Shown: positions 46,366-58,080 of the stretch, in pieces
How positions within the stretch are numbered: position 1 is the stretch's first letter
Layout of the letters: each line of letters starts with the position of its first letter
Made by a program: the position numbers and the translations under genes
The notes under the pieces: generated by a model
Told to the model about the DNA's origin: nothing
The model's database searches: none
Seen by the model: the letters and a program-made list of their open reading frames with translations, nothing else
Assembly: GCF_033958435.1 (NCBI RefSeq)
Contig: NC_134140.1
Location: 59,365,001 to 59,429,000 of the forward strand
Source: Carettochelys insculpta
Taxonomy: Eukaryota > Chordata > Testudines > Carettochelyidae
DNA length: 64,000 nucleotides
Direction of reading: 5' to 3'

Positions 46366-47660
46366 TGTAAAATGGGATACTATATATATGGGTACAGTGG
46401 CTGGGTATCCTGCTACACATAAATATAATGGCTAGGGCTGAATTAAACTTTTCGGTTCTGAAAAGGCAAAGCCAAAATGTTTTCATGGCTTCATGTTGGT
46501 TTTGCCAAATTATTCAGGTTCAAAAGAAATCGGATATTTTTAGTTCAAAACCACTTAGGTATTTAGGTGGTTGCTGCTTGGCATTGCATGACCTCAGTGA
46601 CTTCAATATTGAAGTCCCATTTGCAAAGGTGGGCATCTTGGTACCTTTGAAGTGCTGGGACTGAGGAGCTGACTGAGTGCAGCTATGCCTACACACATTT
46701 ACAGTCTGGATCTTTGTGCACTGCTGAGGATTCACCACTGTGAACACCCTGTGTAGGTTGTGAATTAAACAATTAAAGCGACATACAGCAGAGACCAAGT
46801 TATCTCATGTGATTGGGACCTGGAGCTGGATCAGGCAATCAAAAATTCAGCAAATGCAGAGCCTGCAAAAGTGTGTGGCTGCAGCGCCATCCAGCAGCTA
46901 CAGGAGGAATTGCCTTCTTCTGGAGCTGTGGGTGCAGGGTGTTCGGATAATGGAGGGTTTGGATTAAGGGGAATCTCATGTCCCTGCTCTAGAGATGAAC
47001 CTCTAAGAGAAGAGAAGCAGCTGTGACACCCTGCTAGTGTACAATGGGCTGGCCCTCACTGAAGCGGCACAATATGCTGCTGCAAAGACTCCTCTCAGGA
47101 GTAGTTGTGCTTCCTCACTGCTGCCGGCTGGCCCTAATGCTGCTTGTATTTCAGTTTTTCAGGCAGGTGGATGGATCTGCTTGTGCAGGCCATGCCCATT
47201 TGGGGACAAGATGCATGCCTGTCCCAATAGGTATGCATGCATTCCTTCCAGAACACTCCTGTGTACTGTGGAGGGGTGCTGATCTTCTTGTAGTAGTTAT
47301 TTCCAGTGTGCCGAACCCTATTGTGCGCAGGAACCAAATAGGAATGAACTTGGCTCTTCAGCCCTCCTTTGAGGTGTGCAGCTGCCATTATCGCCATTTT
47401 AGAGATGGAAATAGATATAAGACACTAAGGCCAAAATGTTTAAATCTGTATGCATGCAGCTAGGCACCGTATCCATATGTAGGCTCCTACATAAGTAGCT
47501 GACTTTTAAATTGTATGGCGCATCCATCTCTCCCATTAATTTACATACGCTTAGGAGAGGCGCTGTATGAATGTACTGGATCATTATTAACGTTTACAAG
47601 ATTGTTAGCAACAAAGTTGTAAGTAGTAGCCACTTTTATGTATGGCTAGAACACCTCTCT
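46366..47660. other. Gene-free stretch
   Basis: Only decayed repeat sequence was noticed. A GTTCGGATAATGGAGGGTTTGGATTAAGG segment near 46938-46967 resembles a DNA-transposon end like that at 12893. Confidence 0.4.
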
Positions 47661-47661
47661 T

Positions 47662-47688
47662 TGAGAGAGAGAGAGAGAGAGAGAGAGG
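47662..47688. repeat. (GA)n microsatellite
   Basis: About 13 GA units, uninterrupted. Confidence 0.95.
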
Positions 47689-48094
47689 GGCTGTACAGGG
47701 GAATAACACAGTACCTCTGCTACTTTTATAGAGTCTTTCAACATGGACATAGAACTTAGGAATGTAATCAGAGAGCTGATTATAAATAGCTCATGCAGTT
47801 GCTGATGGGATTAAAATGTGCTGTGGCAGCCAATTAAAGAAGAAGGCCTTCCAGTGTAGAAGAGTGTGTGTATTCATCAAAGGACAGCTGAATGACTGGC
47901 CTAAAATGCGAAGTGGCTGAAAAAAGTGCTCAAGAGAGCCAAGCAGTGAAGGAGGGAGCAGCCTTAGAAGGCAGAGAGGTGAGGGACATGGGTTGGCAGA
48001 GGACAGGGAGCAGCAGGGAAGATGGGGGGACAGTAGCTCGATAGGAAGCAGTTGGAGAGAGGACCTCATGGAAGGGGAGGCAGCAGGACCAAGG

Positions 48095-50060
48095 CCTGGT
48101 CTATAGGAGGAATTAAATCAAATTTAAGGATCTAAGTCTGATTATATAAACTCTCCATCTACACCCCAGCAATCAACAGGTCGATTTTTAGGTACTTTAA
48201 GGTCAACTTTTGTAATGCTGGTTTCCCCAGCAGTAACTTAAGAGGTCAAATTTGCAAAGTCAAACTATACAAGTGGAGACTGCAGTGTTAAGATCGATTT
48301 TTATCAGCCTTTAAACTATCCCACAATGCCCTTCGAGGTGTCCTTTTAGGTCTTCTCTCCACCCCCACTGCTCTCTGGCTCTGTGTCAACAGTGCCCCTC
48401 CCTTTTGGGCTTCTTTTCAGAGGAACTCCGTCTACACGGCCATTTTGCATTTCAAAAGCAGCACTTTCGATAGGGCAAGTGGCTGTCATTATGCAAATGA
48501 GGATCTGAATATTCATACCAGTGCCTCATTAGCATTTTTGATCCACGTGCATTTACATGCCCCTTCCGAAAGGGAGGGGCAGCATAGACGCAGCCCAGGT
48601 GTACAAGAATTAGAAACAGGAAGCCCAGTATTTTGAATTCATGTCTATATGAGCAGTGTGGTGATTGCATCTAGCCACTTTAGAGAGCCCCAGCATGGAG
48701 CCATCAGGAGAGCCAGGGTCTCATTTAGGCTGGTAGGCTAGCCCCAGCCCCACCACACCATGTGGTGGCTAGCGTGTGAGGACCAGGTAGAGGCACATGA
48801 CGCCATGGGACAGCATGTCCTGCATGGGTTAAAGCATGGGTGTCCAACCTTCTGGCTTGCCTGGGCCGCATTGAGTGAAGAGGAATTGTCTTGGGCCGCA
48901 TATAAAATATATAATATAGTTAGTGTATATAAATCACATAATAATGTTAAAAGTTTAGGATCTTGTGGGGCCGCATTACTAGCTGTCCAGGGCCGCGGGT
49001 TGGACACACCTGGGTTAAAGGCTTCCCTGCACAGGATATAGCAGCAGAGGCAGAGATGCTTTTTTCTGTGCTTCACGTTTCCATGAGGCAGCCTCCCTCC
49101 CCAGCAGGTGTCCAGCCCCCACCTCGCCGAGGCACCGTGTGGCTGGTGACCCAACCCCTGCCCCACCACACCACCTGACTGCTAGTCTGGGGGGGTTGTG
49201 CTTGTCGGAGAGTTCAAGGAACTTCTTGTTAGCAGCTCCAATTTGCATGGAGCAGCCCCCTGCCCCCACGGGTGCCATGCAGTCAGCGGACTAGCCCCCA
49301 TCCAACCACACCATGTGCTAGCCCCCGCCCCACTGCACCACATGCTGGCAGTGCAGTGCAGTGCAGTGCAGCCCATGCTTTCCAGACAGCAGCATGTCCT
49401 TGTCTGTGTGTGGTGAAGGCTCTCTCCATGGCAAAGATTTTCAGGGGCTGACTAGCCTGTGTAAGACAACATGTGCTGGGGGTAAGGCTCCCCCAGCGGG
49501 GTCACGCCTATATCCTGGTGACTGCAGCATGTTAACAGGTGCCTCACCTGGCCCCTGCAAGCTGAACTTTTTGGGGCCAGCCCCAGATGCATCATCATTC
49601 TGGGCTGGCTCCCTGCCTAGGCTCACCACTACAGCACTCTCCCTTCCCAAAGCGTGTGGCTCATGGGAGCCACACAGTCTTAGCAGTGGCCTGTTTGCTG
49701 CAGTTTTATTGAGAAAAGAGCTCCCTGATGTGCTCCACTGAAAGGAAGTAAATTTACATGTTTCCTGAAATTCTCATAGATTAGCCTGAGCAGCCTCACT
49801 GATCCTTTTGGCTCCTGTACAGTTTTTTCATGGGCTTCATTCTCTCAAGGTGTTCTTTCACCGGGGAAAACTGAGGTGCCCGTTAACATGGCACAGTGAG
49901 CCGGAGGGCAGATGCCCTAATATATGGGACTGAAGCTCACTGCCCTGCCGCATGAATGGTGTTCTTTCACCAGGGGAAAACTGAGGTACCTGTTAACATG
50001 GCACAGTCAGCTGGAACGCAGATGCCCTAATAAGTGGGGTTGACAACACTGCCAAGAGTT
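48095..50060. mobile_element. Second large inverted-repeat-type element, relative of 26504-29035 in opposite orientation
   Basis: It starts AGGCCTGGTCTATAG, then has AT-rich blocks with TCGATTTTTAGG. Its inside mirrors the element at 26504. The segment 48660-48780 (GAGCCATCAGGAGAGCCAGG, CACCACACCA) is the reverse of 28560-28680. The TTTCACC-GGGGAAAACTGAGG-ACC-GTTAACATGGCAC motif occurs twice, near 49855 and 49965. The right end was not resolved. A hAT (48835-49012) lies inside it. Confidence 0.5.
48835..49012. mobile_element. Non-autonomous hAT element, 178 bp
   Basis: The ends CATGGGTGTCCAACC and, inverted, CAGGTGTGTCCAACC match. The exact duplication GGTTAAAG lies at 48827-48834 and 49013-49020. 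It is nested in the large element at 48095, so it is younger. Confidence 0.94.
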
Positions 50061-50711
50061 TTACTTTCCTCAACTTTACTATCCTCTACTACTTCCTCAA
50101 CTTTGCCAGTCTCCTGTGCTCTGGGAAGATTGGCACATAAATAGCCAGCTCTGACAATCCTTAAATTGTCCTGAACGCTACCATGTGCAGTGATTGAGAT
50201 GGGCTTGCGTGAAGAGAAAGGAAGGTCTCATGATTTAGGCAACATCACTGTGGAGAATTTAATTATGTCCTAGTCTCTGCCACAGAGGTCCCATGTAATG
50301 CCAGACCAGTAATTTAAACCAAACTTTTAAGAGCTAGTCACTAATTGTGTGTTCAACATTTTCTTCGCCTAAATGTGAGATAACTCTAGATAAGCTTTGC
50401 AGGGGTACTGAGTGATTGTAATGACCACTGAAGGTGATTGGTGCTAATCTTTGAATATATAAAATACTGTAAAATGCTAAGTATGGTGGAAAGATCAGGC
50501 TTTAGGTGTCTCAATTTGGCCACCTAAAATTGGTGGATACACTGATCATTTTGGCCTTAATTTTGTATTTTTAGTGCTCAACTGTAAAACTGAGATGTTA
50601 AGTCTCACAGAAAGTTTTTTGGAAGACAAATTCATTAATGTTTGTGAAGCACCAAAGAAATGTCCCATAGGAAATCAAAAAGCCTGTACTCAGTGCAAAT
50701 TTACACTAATA
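50061..50711. other. Gene-free stretch
   Basis: No exon or element with clear ends was seen. Confidence 0.5.
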
Positions 50712-51301
50712 CAGTAAACTCTTGAGTTACCAGGGGTTGTTCCTGCAACCCCAGCATAACTCCAATTTTCCTCCAAGGGGAGGGGAGCCAGGAGCCACCA
50801 GGGCTGGTCATTTTCCTGGCTCCCAGAGTGGCAGGAGCTGGGAACCAGCAGCAAGCTGGTTCCAGTCTCCCCATGGCTTGTGGGTCTGGGAAACTGATCA
50901 GCTCATGGTTGGTCAGTTTCATGTTTCTGCCAGTGCAGGGGAAGGAAGGAGGCTAAGAGCCTTCTCCCTCTCTCCCCTCAGCTGCAGGGCTGTCAGACAG
51001 CTGTATGTCTGAGGGAAGGGAGGGAGAAGTCTACAGTCACAGGGCTGTGGGTCTCCCCACACCGCAGCCAGTGACTCTGCGGCTGGAGCACAGCCAGCTG
51101 CGGGGTTGCGGGTCTCCCTGCTGCACCAGCCAAGGAACCTGTAGCTGGAGCACAGCCAGCCATGAGGCAGCAGGTCTCCCTGACTCCCAGCCAGGGACCC
51201 CACAGCTGGCTCATATAAGCGGGGGAAGTTCACTTGTTTAGTGAACAAAGGGTGGTGTGTGTGTCCCTCTTCTTAGCGAGTACTGGTAAGTAAAGTACCT
51301 G
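50712..51301. mobile_element. pogo/Tigger-like element, about 590 bp
   Basis: TA then CAGTAAACTCTTGAGTTACCAGG at 50710-50734, and GC-rich internal sequence like that at 29999. The right end (GTAAGTAAAGTACCTG) only roughly mirrors the left, so the boundary is approximate. Confidence 0.5.
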
Positions 51302-54300
51302 TTTAAATGAGGGATGAACAAAGGGGACCTTCCAGCAGCACAGGAGCAGCATCACACAAATGTCAGGGGGACAATTCGTGGGGGGCCCATTATCTGTTCT
51401 AACCCAGAGCCCGGAATTGCTGTCAGTGGCTCTGAGGATGTCATTTCAGAGAGCTAAGTTTGATAACTACACAACATAGAAACCAAAGCAACTGTTATCA
51501 CTATCCAAGCTGCAGGCAGTACCAAAAAAAAAAAAAAAAAAAGGAAAGTAGAATCAGATTGGCAGGTTTTATTGTGTTTTTAACAAACTAAGCTGCCATT
51601 GCTGCCTGAGTTAAAGACTTATATATTTTTTAAAAACTACATTGGACAGCATTTATTTATGTATCATAATGCCACCAACTTAATCTTATTTTTTTCTATG
51701 CCTATCATGTATTATATAATTATTTTATGTGCAGTAGAAGGAAAAATAAATCCTGAGGAGCCAGAGGGTGATCTTACTGTGGACTCAACTCTGATGTGAC
51801 TGAAATCAGAATCAGTCCCTGGATCAGTTGTTCTAATTACACTTGCTGTTAAATCATATTTGCATAGAAATAAAAACACTGTGAGACTGAGATTAGGTGT
51901 TGTTATGAAACACAGGTTTTTAGATGATATAAAACACATTGGATTTATTTGGGAAATACTAGCATTGAATAAGAGGTTGCTACAAAACAAGGAGACTGCA
52001 AGGGGTGTGGAACAAAACTTGTCAGAAATGCCAACTTCAGGCCTGTTGTTTGAAAAGGTGTGAAAATGAAGAAGTAGGACTGGTAAATTTCTTCTGTTAC
52101 AAGTTTCTCCTTCTGACTCACATCCTGATTGCTGAATAACTGGAAGAGATAGCACAGCTGCAGTATAGTTCACCATTTACCTACTTTCTGAGACACAGGA
52201 CCATTTGTTTCGCCAGGTCACAAAATGCTGCAAAAGGCTTAACGTGCCAGTTGCAGAGAGACGTTCACTTTCAACAGGTACAGGCAGTATAGCATCTATA
52301 ACAAACAGACCCTTTTTATTTTAATGCTTGATTAGTCACGGCTGTTACAAAATAAAGTAATTTGGTAACACAGATGTTTATTGCACACCTACCAGCTATT
52401 GTCAACAATCAGCTGTGAATTTAGCAGCGAGATGGATACCTTGATTCAAATCTGATTACCTTAAAGTGTGAGTTGGGTTAGAAAAGGATCTGTGTTACAA
52501 TGACATTAGCCAGATCCTGCATGCCTTGCTTGTGCAATTAGTTCAATTGACTTCTGCAAGGTGGCTCACATGACCCAGGCAAGCAAAATTTGCCCCTGAG
52601 TCTTGTTTACCACAATGCTCATTATGAGTGAAATTGACCTCAGGGCAGATGGCAGTCCATATGCCTTGTTGAGGGTGAATTTTACCCAGTGGGCCTGATC
52701 TTCAGCAGGTATGAATTGGTCTAGAAACATGGAAGTCAATGGAACTATCCCAATTTGCATTATTTGAGTATCTGGTCTTTGAGTCACACTTGCTAACTGT
52801 GTGGACAAGGGGCATGAACCTACAGTACTCATTCTGTACTTGCTGAGACAAATCTCATATTCAAATCAAAAGGATTTTGGCTAAAAAAGGACCCTAAATT
52901 GACTCTGTACCCCCTTAGCAAGGCCAAGACATTGGACCTATGAAAGAGCAAAACGAATTCTTCTACACAGTGCATGATGTTAGGACTGCACGTTTATCAG
53001 GGTGGGGACAGCAGTCACGGTCTTCGTGTTTTGACTTTTCACCTTTTTGTGGGAGGAGTGGAGGGTGCTCTAAGGTATATGAGATGAAAAACAGTTGCAC
53101 CATTTTTCAAGGAGAACCCTGACTGTTCCCAGGCTCTGGCCTGGCTGGCTAACAGAAAGCAAGAGTTCTGGAACAATAGCACAGTGGCCAAAGCAGTGAA
53201 CTTTTAAAGAGCATAACAGGTTAGCACAGGGTAACAAAACAAAAATATAGGAAAACATATCCGGTAGAAATTTCCATTAGGTTTCCAAAAGTTGATTCTG
53301 GTATGGTGACAATGTTACCAATGTCTCTGTAGTGTTAGTTCAGCACAAGGGATTACTATGGGACTTATACAAGGAAATGAAGGTTGTCTGAGGTTCAAAA
53401 CAATGCCATACGTTTTGTTCCTTTCACCATGACTTTTCCTCAAAGAGCAGCCCTGCACAAGAGAAAGAACATGGCCTATGTTCTTTATTACTGTTGGGGA
53501 AGTGAGACATTATAAGAACAACACAGCTTAATTTTTGCTATTAATATTATACTCTTTTTTTTTTTTTTTAATCCCTGCTATCAAGGTCAGAAAGAGGAGA
53601 GACATTATGAAATGCAATTTTTTTTCTACAGAGTGCATAGAATTCATTTAACAGCAAAATTTGACTAAGTGAGTAAATGAATATGAATTGGAATAGTTAG
53701 CAAAACTGATAATTTTTAAAAATTCTTCTTTTGACTTTTGAACCGAAAGGGAATAAGTATGTGTCTCCACAATGCTAATTATAGCCACCTTTCAAGTTTA
53801 TTCACATTTTAAAGGGTTAATTAAGTTCTGCTCTAAGTAGGCGCAATCCTTTAAAAATCAGTGAGTTTCCACAGAGCCTGAACTATCTGCAGTTGGTTCA
53901 AGTCTCACCAATACCTGTTGAATGGAACACTGAATTGAAGTCCATGGAGATGTGCTCACTTGCACCTTACTGAATTTGGTTCTGTTTCCTATTGCCAAGT
54001 ATTAAGCTTTGCATTCATTAAAAAGCATTATTTTAAAATCAGTTCTTGTGGCGGGCAAAAGTTTTGTCAACAGGTGTCACTTTTTGTGCATCCATATTGT
54101 TGGAAAAATTACTGTTCCATGCCCATCCATATTCCTGAGAGCTTCTGTGGTAGCTGCTGAATGCTGGTGAGATAATATTACGTGGGGTGATATTACTTAA
54201 TCCAAGTCTGGATAGTCATGTTCAGGTATTCTGGATACCCATGCCACAGTTTTTGGACTCTGTGCCAGCTCCACTGTAACCATTTTTGGGATGTGTAAGA

Positions 54301-54341
54301 GAGCTGACTTATCTTCCATTTAATGGTATCTGTCATATAGT
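51302..54341. other. Gene-free stretch
   Basis: An A homopolymer of about 20 bases lies at 51523-51542. A segment near 52690-52780 (GGGCCTGATCTTCAGCAGG...GAAGTCAATGG) looks like an ancient dispersed element shared in style with 59470 and 60520. No exon was recognised. Confidence 0.5.
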
Positions 54342-57300
54342 AGCAGGCATCCTTCGATCCTGAGGGATCATGGGTTTGCGCCCCAGTTGGACTGATTCGA
54401 GCAGCATCTCCTGGGCTGTGCAATCCAATCCAGGAGTGGCAGTCCTTTCCGCACTGTGAGCAGCAGTAGGCAGATGTCGCTCTGGTATCACGGGCACGGA
54501 TCTTCCTGAGGGCTCTCCTGTCTTCCGCTTCCTTCACCAAGGTAGTTTCATACATAACAAGAGCTTCCTTCACTCCCTGTTTTCAGGCATGCCTGTCTGA
54601 GGCAAGTGAATGCCAGGTGTTCACACTGATAGAGAGCGCGCTGAGGTCATGCTTGCACGTGTCCTTGTAGCGCAATTTAGGTCGCCCTTTCGGCCTCTTT
54701 CCAGATGCCAGTTTGCCGAAGAGGAGGTCCTTTGGAATTCGGCCATCCGTCATGTGTCAGACATGGCCCAGCCAGGGCATACGCCTCTGTTTGAGAGGGG
54801 TGAACATGGAGGTGGTGCTTGCCCTCTCAAGCACTGCGCTATTGGGGACCTTGTACCGCCATGAAATACCAAGTATGCGTCTAAGGCAGCGCATGTGGAA
54901 TGTGTTGAGTCGCTGCTCTTGTTTTGAGCACAAAGTCCATGTTTCACTGGAGTACAGCAGTGCGCTCAACACACAGGCTGTGTAGACCTGCACCTTGGTG
55001 TGTACAGTGAGCTTATTGTTAGCCCATACTCTCTTCGTCAGCCTGGAGAACGTTGTGGCGGCTTTTCCAGTGCGCTTGTTGATCTCGCTATGAAGTGACA
55101 AGTTGTCCGAGATCATCGAGCCTAGGTACACGAAATCATGGACGACTTCCAGTTCGTAGTCTAGCACGTTGATAGATGGCTCATCACCTGGGTCTTCTTA
55201 AAGCTGATTGTGAGGCCAAATTCCATACATGCATCCACAAAGCGAGTTATGAGTGACTGCAGTTCCTGCTGAGTGTGAGGAGCAATAGCTGCATCGTCAC
55301 CAAAAAGGAACTCTCTTAGATGCTTCGTAAGCACCCTGGTCTTTGCTCTAAGCCTCAACAGTTTGAAGAGGTTGCCGTCCATTCTCATGCGGAGAGAGAT
55401 GCCCTCTGTAGCGGTTCCGAAGGCATATTTGAGCAAAACTGCAAAGAAGATGCCAAACAATATTGGAGCCAGCACACCCCCCTGCTTCACTCTGCTGAGA
55501 ATCTCAAAGGGTTCGGATGTGGATCCGTTGTATACAACGGTGCCCTTCATGCCTTCAAGGAAGGCCCTAATAATGCTGAGCAGAGCTGGGGGACAGCCGA
55601 TCTTAGCCAGAATCGCGAACAGACCTTTTCTGCTGACGAGGTCAAATGCCTTGGTCAGGTTGATGAAGGCAATATACAGAGGTTTGTTCTGCTCCCTGCA
55701 CTTTTCTTGTAGTTGCCTAACAGTGTCTATGGTGGACTGTTCGGCTCTGAACCCACACTGAGACTCAGGGTAGACTCTCTCCGCAAGAACACTGAGCCTC
55801 TTCGGAACAACACATGCAAATAGCTTCCCCACGGTACTGAGAAGGGAGGTGCCGCGATAGTTGTTACAATCGCTTTTGTCACCCTTGTTCTTGTAGACAG
55901 TAATGATGTTAGCATCCCTCATATCTTGTGGTACGCTGCCTTCTCTCCAGCACTGGCAAAGTATTCCATGCAGCTCTGAAATGAGGGTACCATTGGCGCA
56001 TTTGAGGATTTCTGAGGGAATACCGTCTTTCCCTGGGGCTTTTCCAGAAGAGAGTGCTTTTAGCGCGTTGCTGAGTTCCTCCAAGGTGGGCTCAGCATCA
56101 AGTTCAGTCATGGTGGGCAGAGGCTCGATGGCATTCAGGGCTCTCTCTGTAACTATGGTCTCTCTGGCGTACAACTCTGAGTAGTATTCCACCCAGCATT
56201 CCATCTGCTTGGTTCTGTCCTTCAAGACCTCGCCTGTGGCCGACTTAAGTGGGGCAGTCTTTCTTTGTGATGGACCAATGGCCTGCTTGATTCCATCGTA
56301 CATTCCTCGCATGTTACCAGTGTCCGCGGCCTGCTGAATCTTGGAGCAGAGTTGGAGCCAGTAATCGTTGGCACACCGCCGAGCAACCTGCTGCACTTGA
56401 CTCCGAGCAGACCGGAGCGCCTGCAGGTTCACCTCACTGGGAGAAGACCTGTATGCAGCCAGTGCATGTCTCTTCTTCTCAATCAGGGGCATCAGCACTT
56501 CAGTGTGGGCTTCAAACCAATCAGCAGACTTGACTGTCTTCTTCCCAAAGGTAGATATTGCAGTATTATAGATAGCATTCCGTAGTTGTTCCCATCTCTT
56601 GCTGATATCAGTGGCATCCGGGCGGGGCAAGGCCTCTTCAAGTGCTTGCACAAATTCGCATACTTTTGAAGGGTCACGAGTCTTGCCAGTGTCCATGCGC
56701 GGCCTCCCTTCCTTTTTGGAGCGAAAGAATCTTCGCAGCTGGATGTGCACTTTACTACACACGAGCAAGTGGTCAGTGTCACAGTCTGCGCTGTGGTAGC
56801 TACATGTCACCCTGACATTACCTAAATGGCTGCGTTTGGTGAGGACGAGGTCAAGCTGGTGCCAATGTTTCAATCTTGGGTGTCGCCACAAAACTTTGTG
56901 CTGGGGTTTGACGTTGAAGAAGGTATTGGTTATGCAGCTGTCATGTTGGGAGCAGAGTTCAAGGAGGCGCTGTCTGTTTTCATTCATCTTCCCTGTTCCA
57001 AACTGTCCCAGACAGGATGGCCAGCTGTGGTGGTCGCTGCCAACTCAGGCGTTGAAGTCGTCAAGGATGAATAGCGGCTCATGGGAAGGTATCTCACTGA
57101 TGGCAATGCTAAGTTCATCATAGAACTTGTCCTTAACTTCCTGGGCAGAAGTTAAAGTAGGCACATAGATGCTGAAGATGTTGACCATGTCCACTGGTGT
57201 TGGAAGCTGGATTTTCAGCATTCTCTCAGTTCCCACATTTGGTGGTATGACTGAGCCAGCTAGGCTGTTTCTGATTGCGAAGCCAACACCGTGTTCCCTG

Positions 57301-57530
57301 GTCTCTTCTGGAGACTTCCCATGCCAGAAAAAGGAAAAGTCTTTCTCCCTGAGACATCCAGAGGATGATAGCCTTGTTTCCTGGAGGGCCACAATGTCCA
57401 TCCACAGTCTTCCCAGCTCGTTGTTAATGATTGCTGTCTTCCGGGGGTTACTAATGCTCTGTAGGTCTTCTGTAAGGCCCGGAATCATGGTCCTAACATT
57501 CCATGTGCCCAGCCTGAAGGCTGGATTATT
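54342..57530 (-). pseudogene. Non-LTR ORF2: endonuclease, reverse transcriptase, zinc-like C-terminus
   Basis: The endonuclease starts with GTWNVRTM (about 57505-57530), ALQETR (catalytic Glu) and LDDFNA, ending with DCDTDH near residue 50 of the second piece. The RT has GKAPGKDGIPSEILK, NNYRGTSLLST, the KAFDLVSR block, RVKQGGVLAPILFG and the catalytic FGDDA (AIAPHTQQE follows). The tail includes VHDFVYLGS, SSETWTL, RRILGISW and CSQCGKDCHSW. UGA codons at 57045-57047, 54757-54759 and about 54600 and a frameshift near 55185 break it. Every other junction is in frame: the pieces 57488-57045 and 56987-55161 share one frame, as do 55167-54757 and 54573 onward. The protein would nick target DNA and reverse transcribe the element RNA. 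Confidence 0.85.
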
Positions 57531-58080
57531 TTGTTGCTTGTTTGTTTTGCCTGGTGTAAGGTTAACGATCCACCTGTCGGTGATTCCCTAAGCCCCACAC
57601 ACCCAGTGGAGCAAGTGGACTGTGGCGAGGCAGCACCTACTTGGCTGGGGGCTGCCCAGCTTGAGGCAGGAGGTAGCTGCCCCATGAGATCCGAAGACCT
57701 CTCCCACCATCGGAAGCAACCCCTGGCGCCTCACTCTACGCCAATCGAGTGCAGTGGCTTAATAGTGGTAACTGCTGCTTCCCGTGTTGTGTCACCTGCT
57801 CAGAAAGCGATGCCGGAGTGTCCTCTCCAGGGCGCAGGCCTGGGCAAGTAAATTTGAAGAACCAGCTGATGCCCAGCAGCAGGTTCCCCCTCTCCACGCC
57901 ACTGATGTAATCCAAGGGAAAGGCGAAAGCCAGTACAGCTTGGCACCAGTGTTGTCGCAGGAGCTGCCAGAGTGAGATTGAGCACAACCTCAAACTGCCT
58001 TAGGGGCTCCATCTCCGGATTTTTCCTCGGGGTTTACTCCCGAAGCCTTTCCCTTGACTAGGTATCGCCACAAGGGAATA
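57531..58080 (-). repeat. 5' leader of the non-LTR element
   Basis: A GC-moderate region upstream of the endonuclease frame, with a minus-strand ORF of 85 residues (57993-57736) rich in Leu and aromatic residues. It could be part of an ORF1 or simple leader. The end near 58080 is where sequence style changes to AT-rich flank. Confidence 0.5.

Larger units (their letters stand above)
54342..58080 (-). mobile_element. Nearly full-length non-LTR retrotransposon, not CR1
   Basis: Minus-strand reading from about 58080 to 54342 gives a 5' leader of 0.5 kb, then one long ORF with AP endonuclease, reverse transcriptase and a C-terminal Cys motif. The sequence style (GTWNVRTM start, NNYRGTSLLS in the RT) differs from the CR1 copies in the window. 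I have not assigned a clade. The RTE, L2 and related groups are possible. No target duplication was found. It has few breaks (one frameshift, three in-frame UGA), so it is rather young. Confidence 0.85.
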
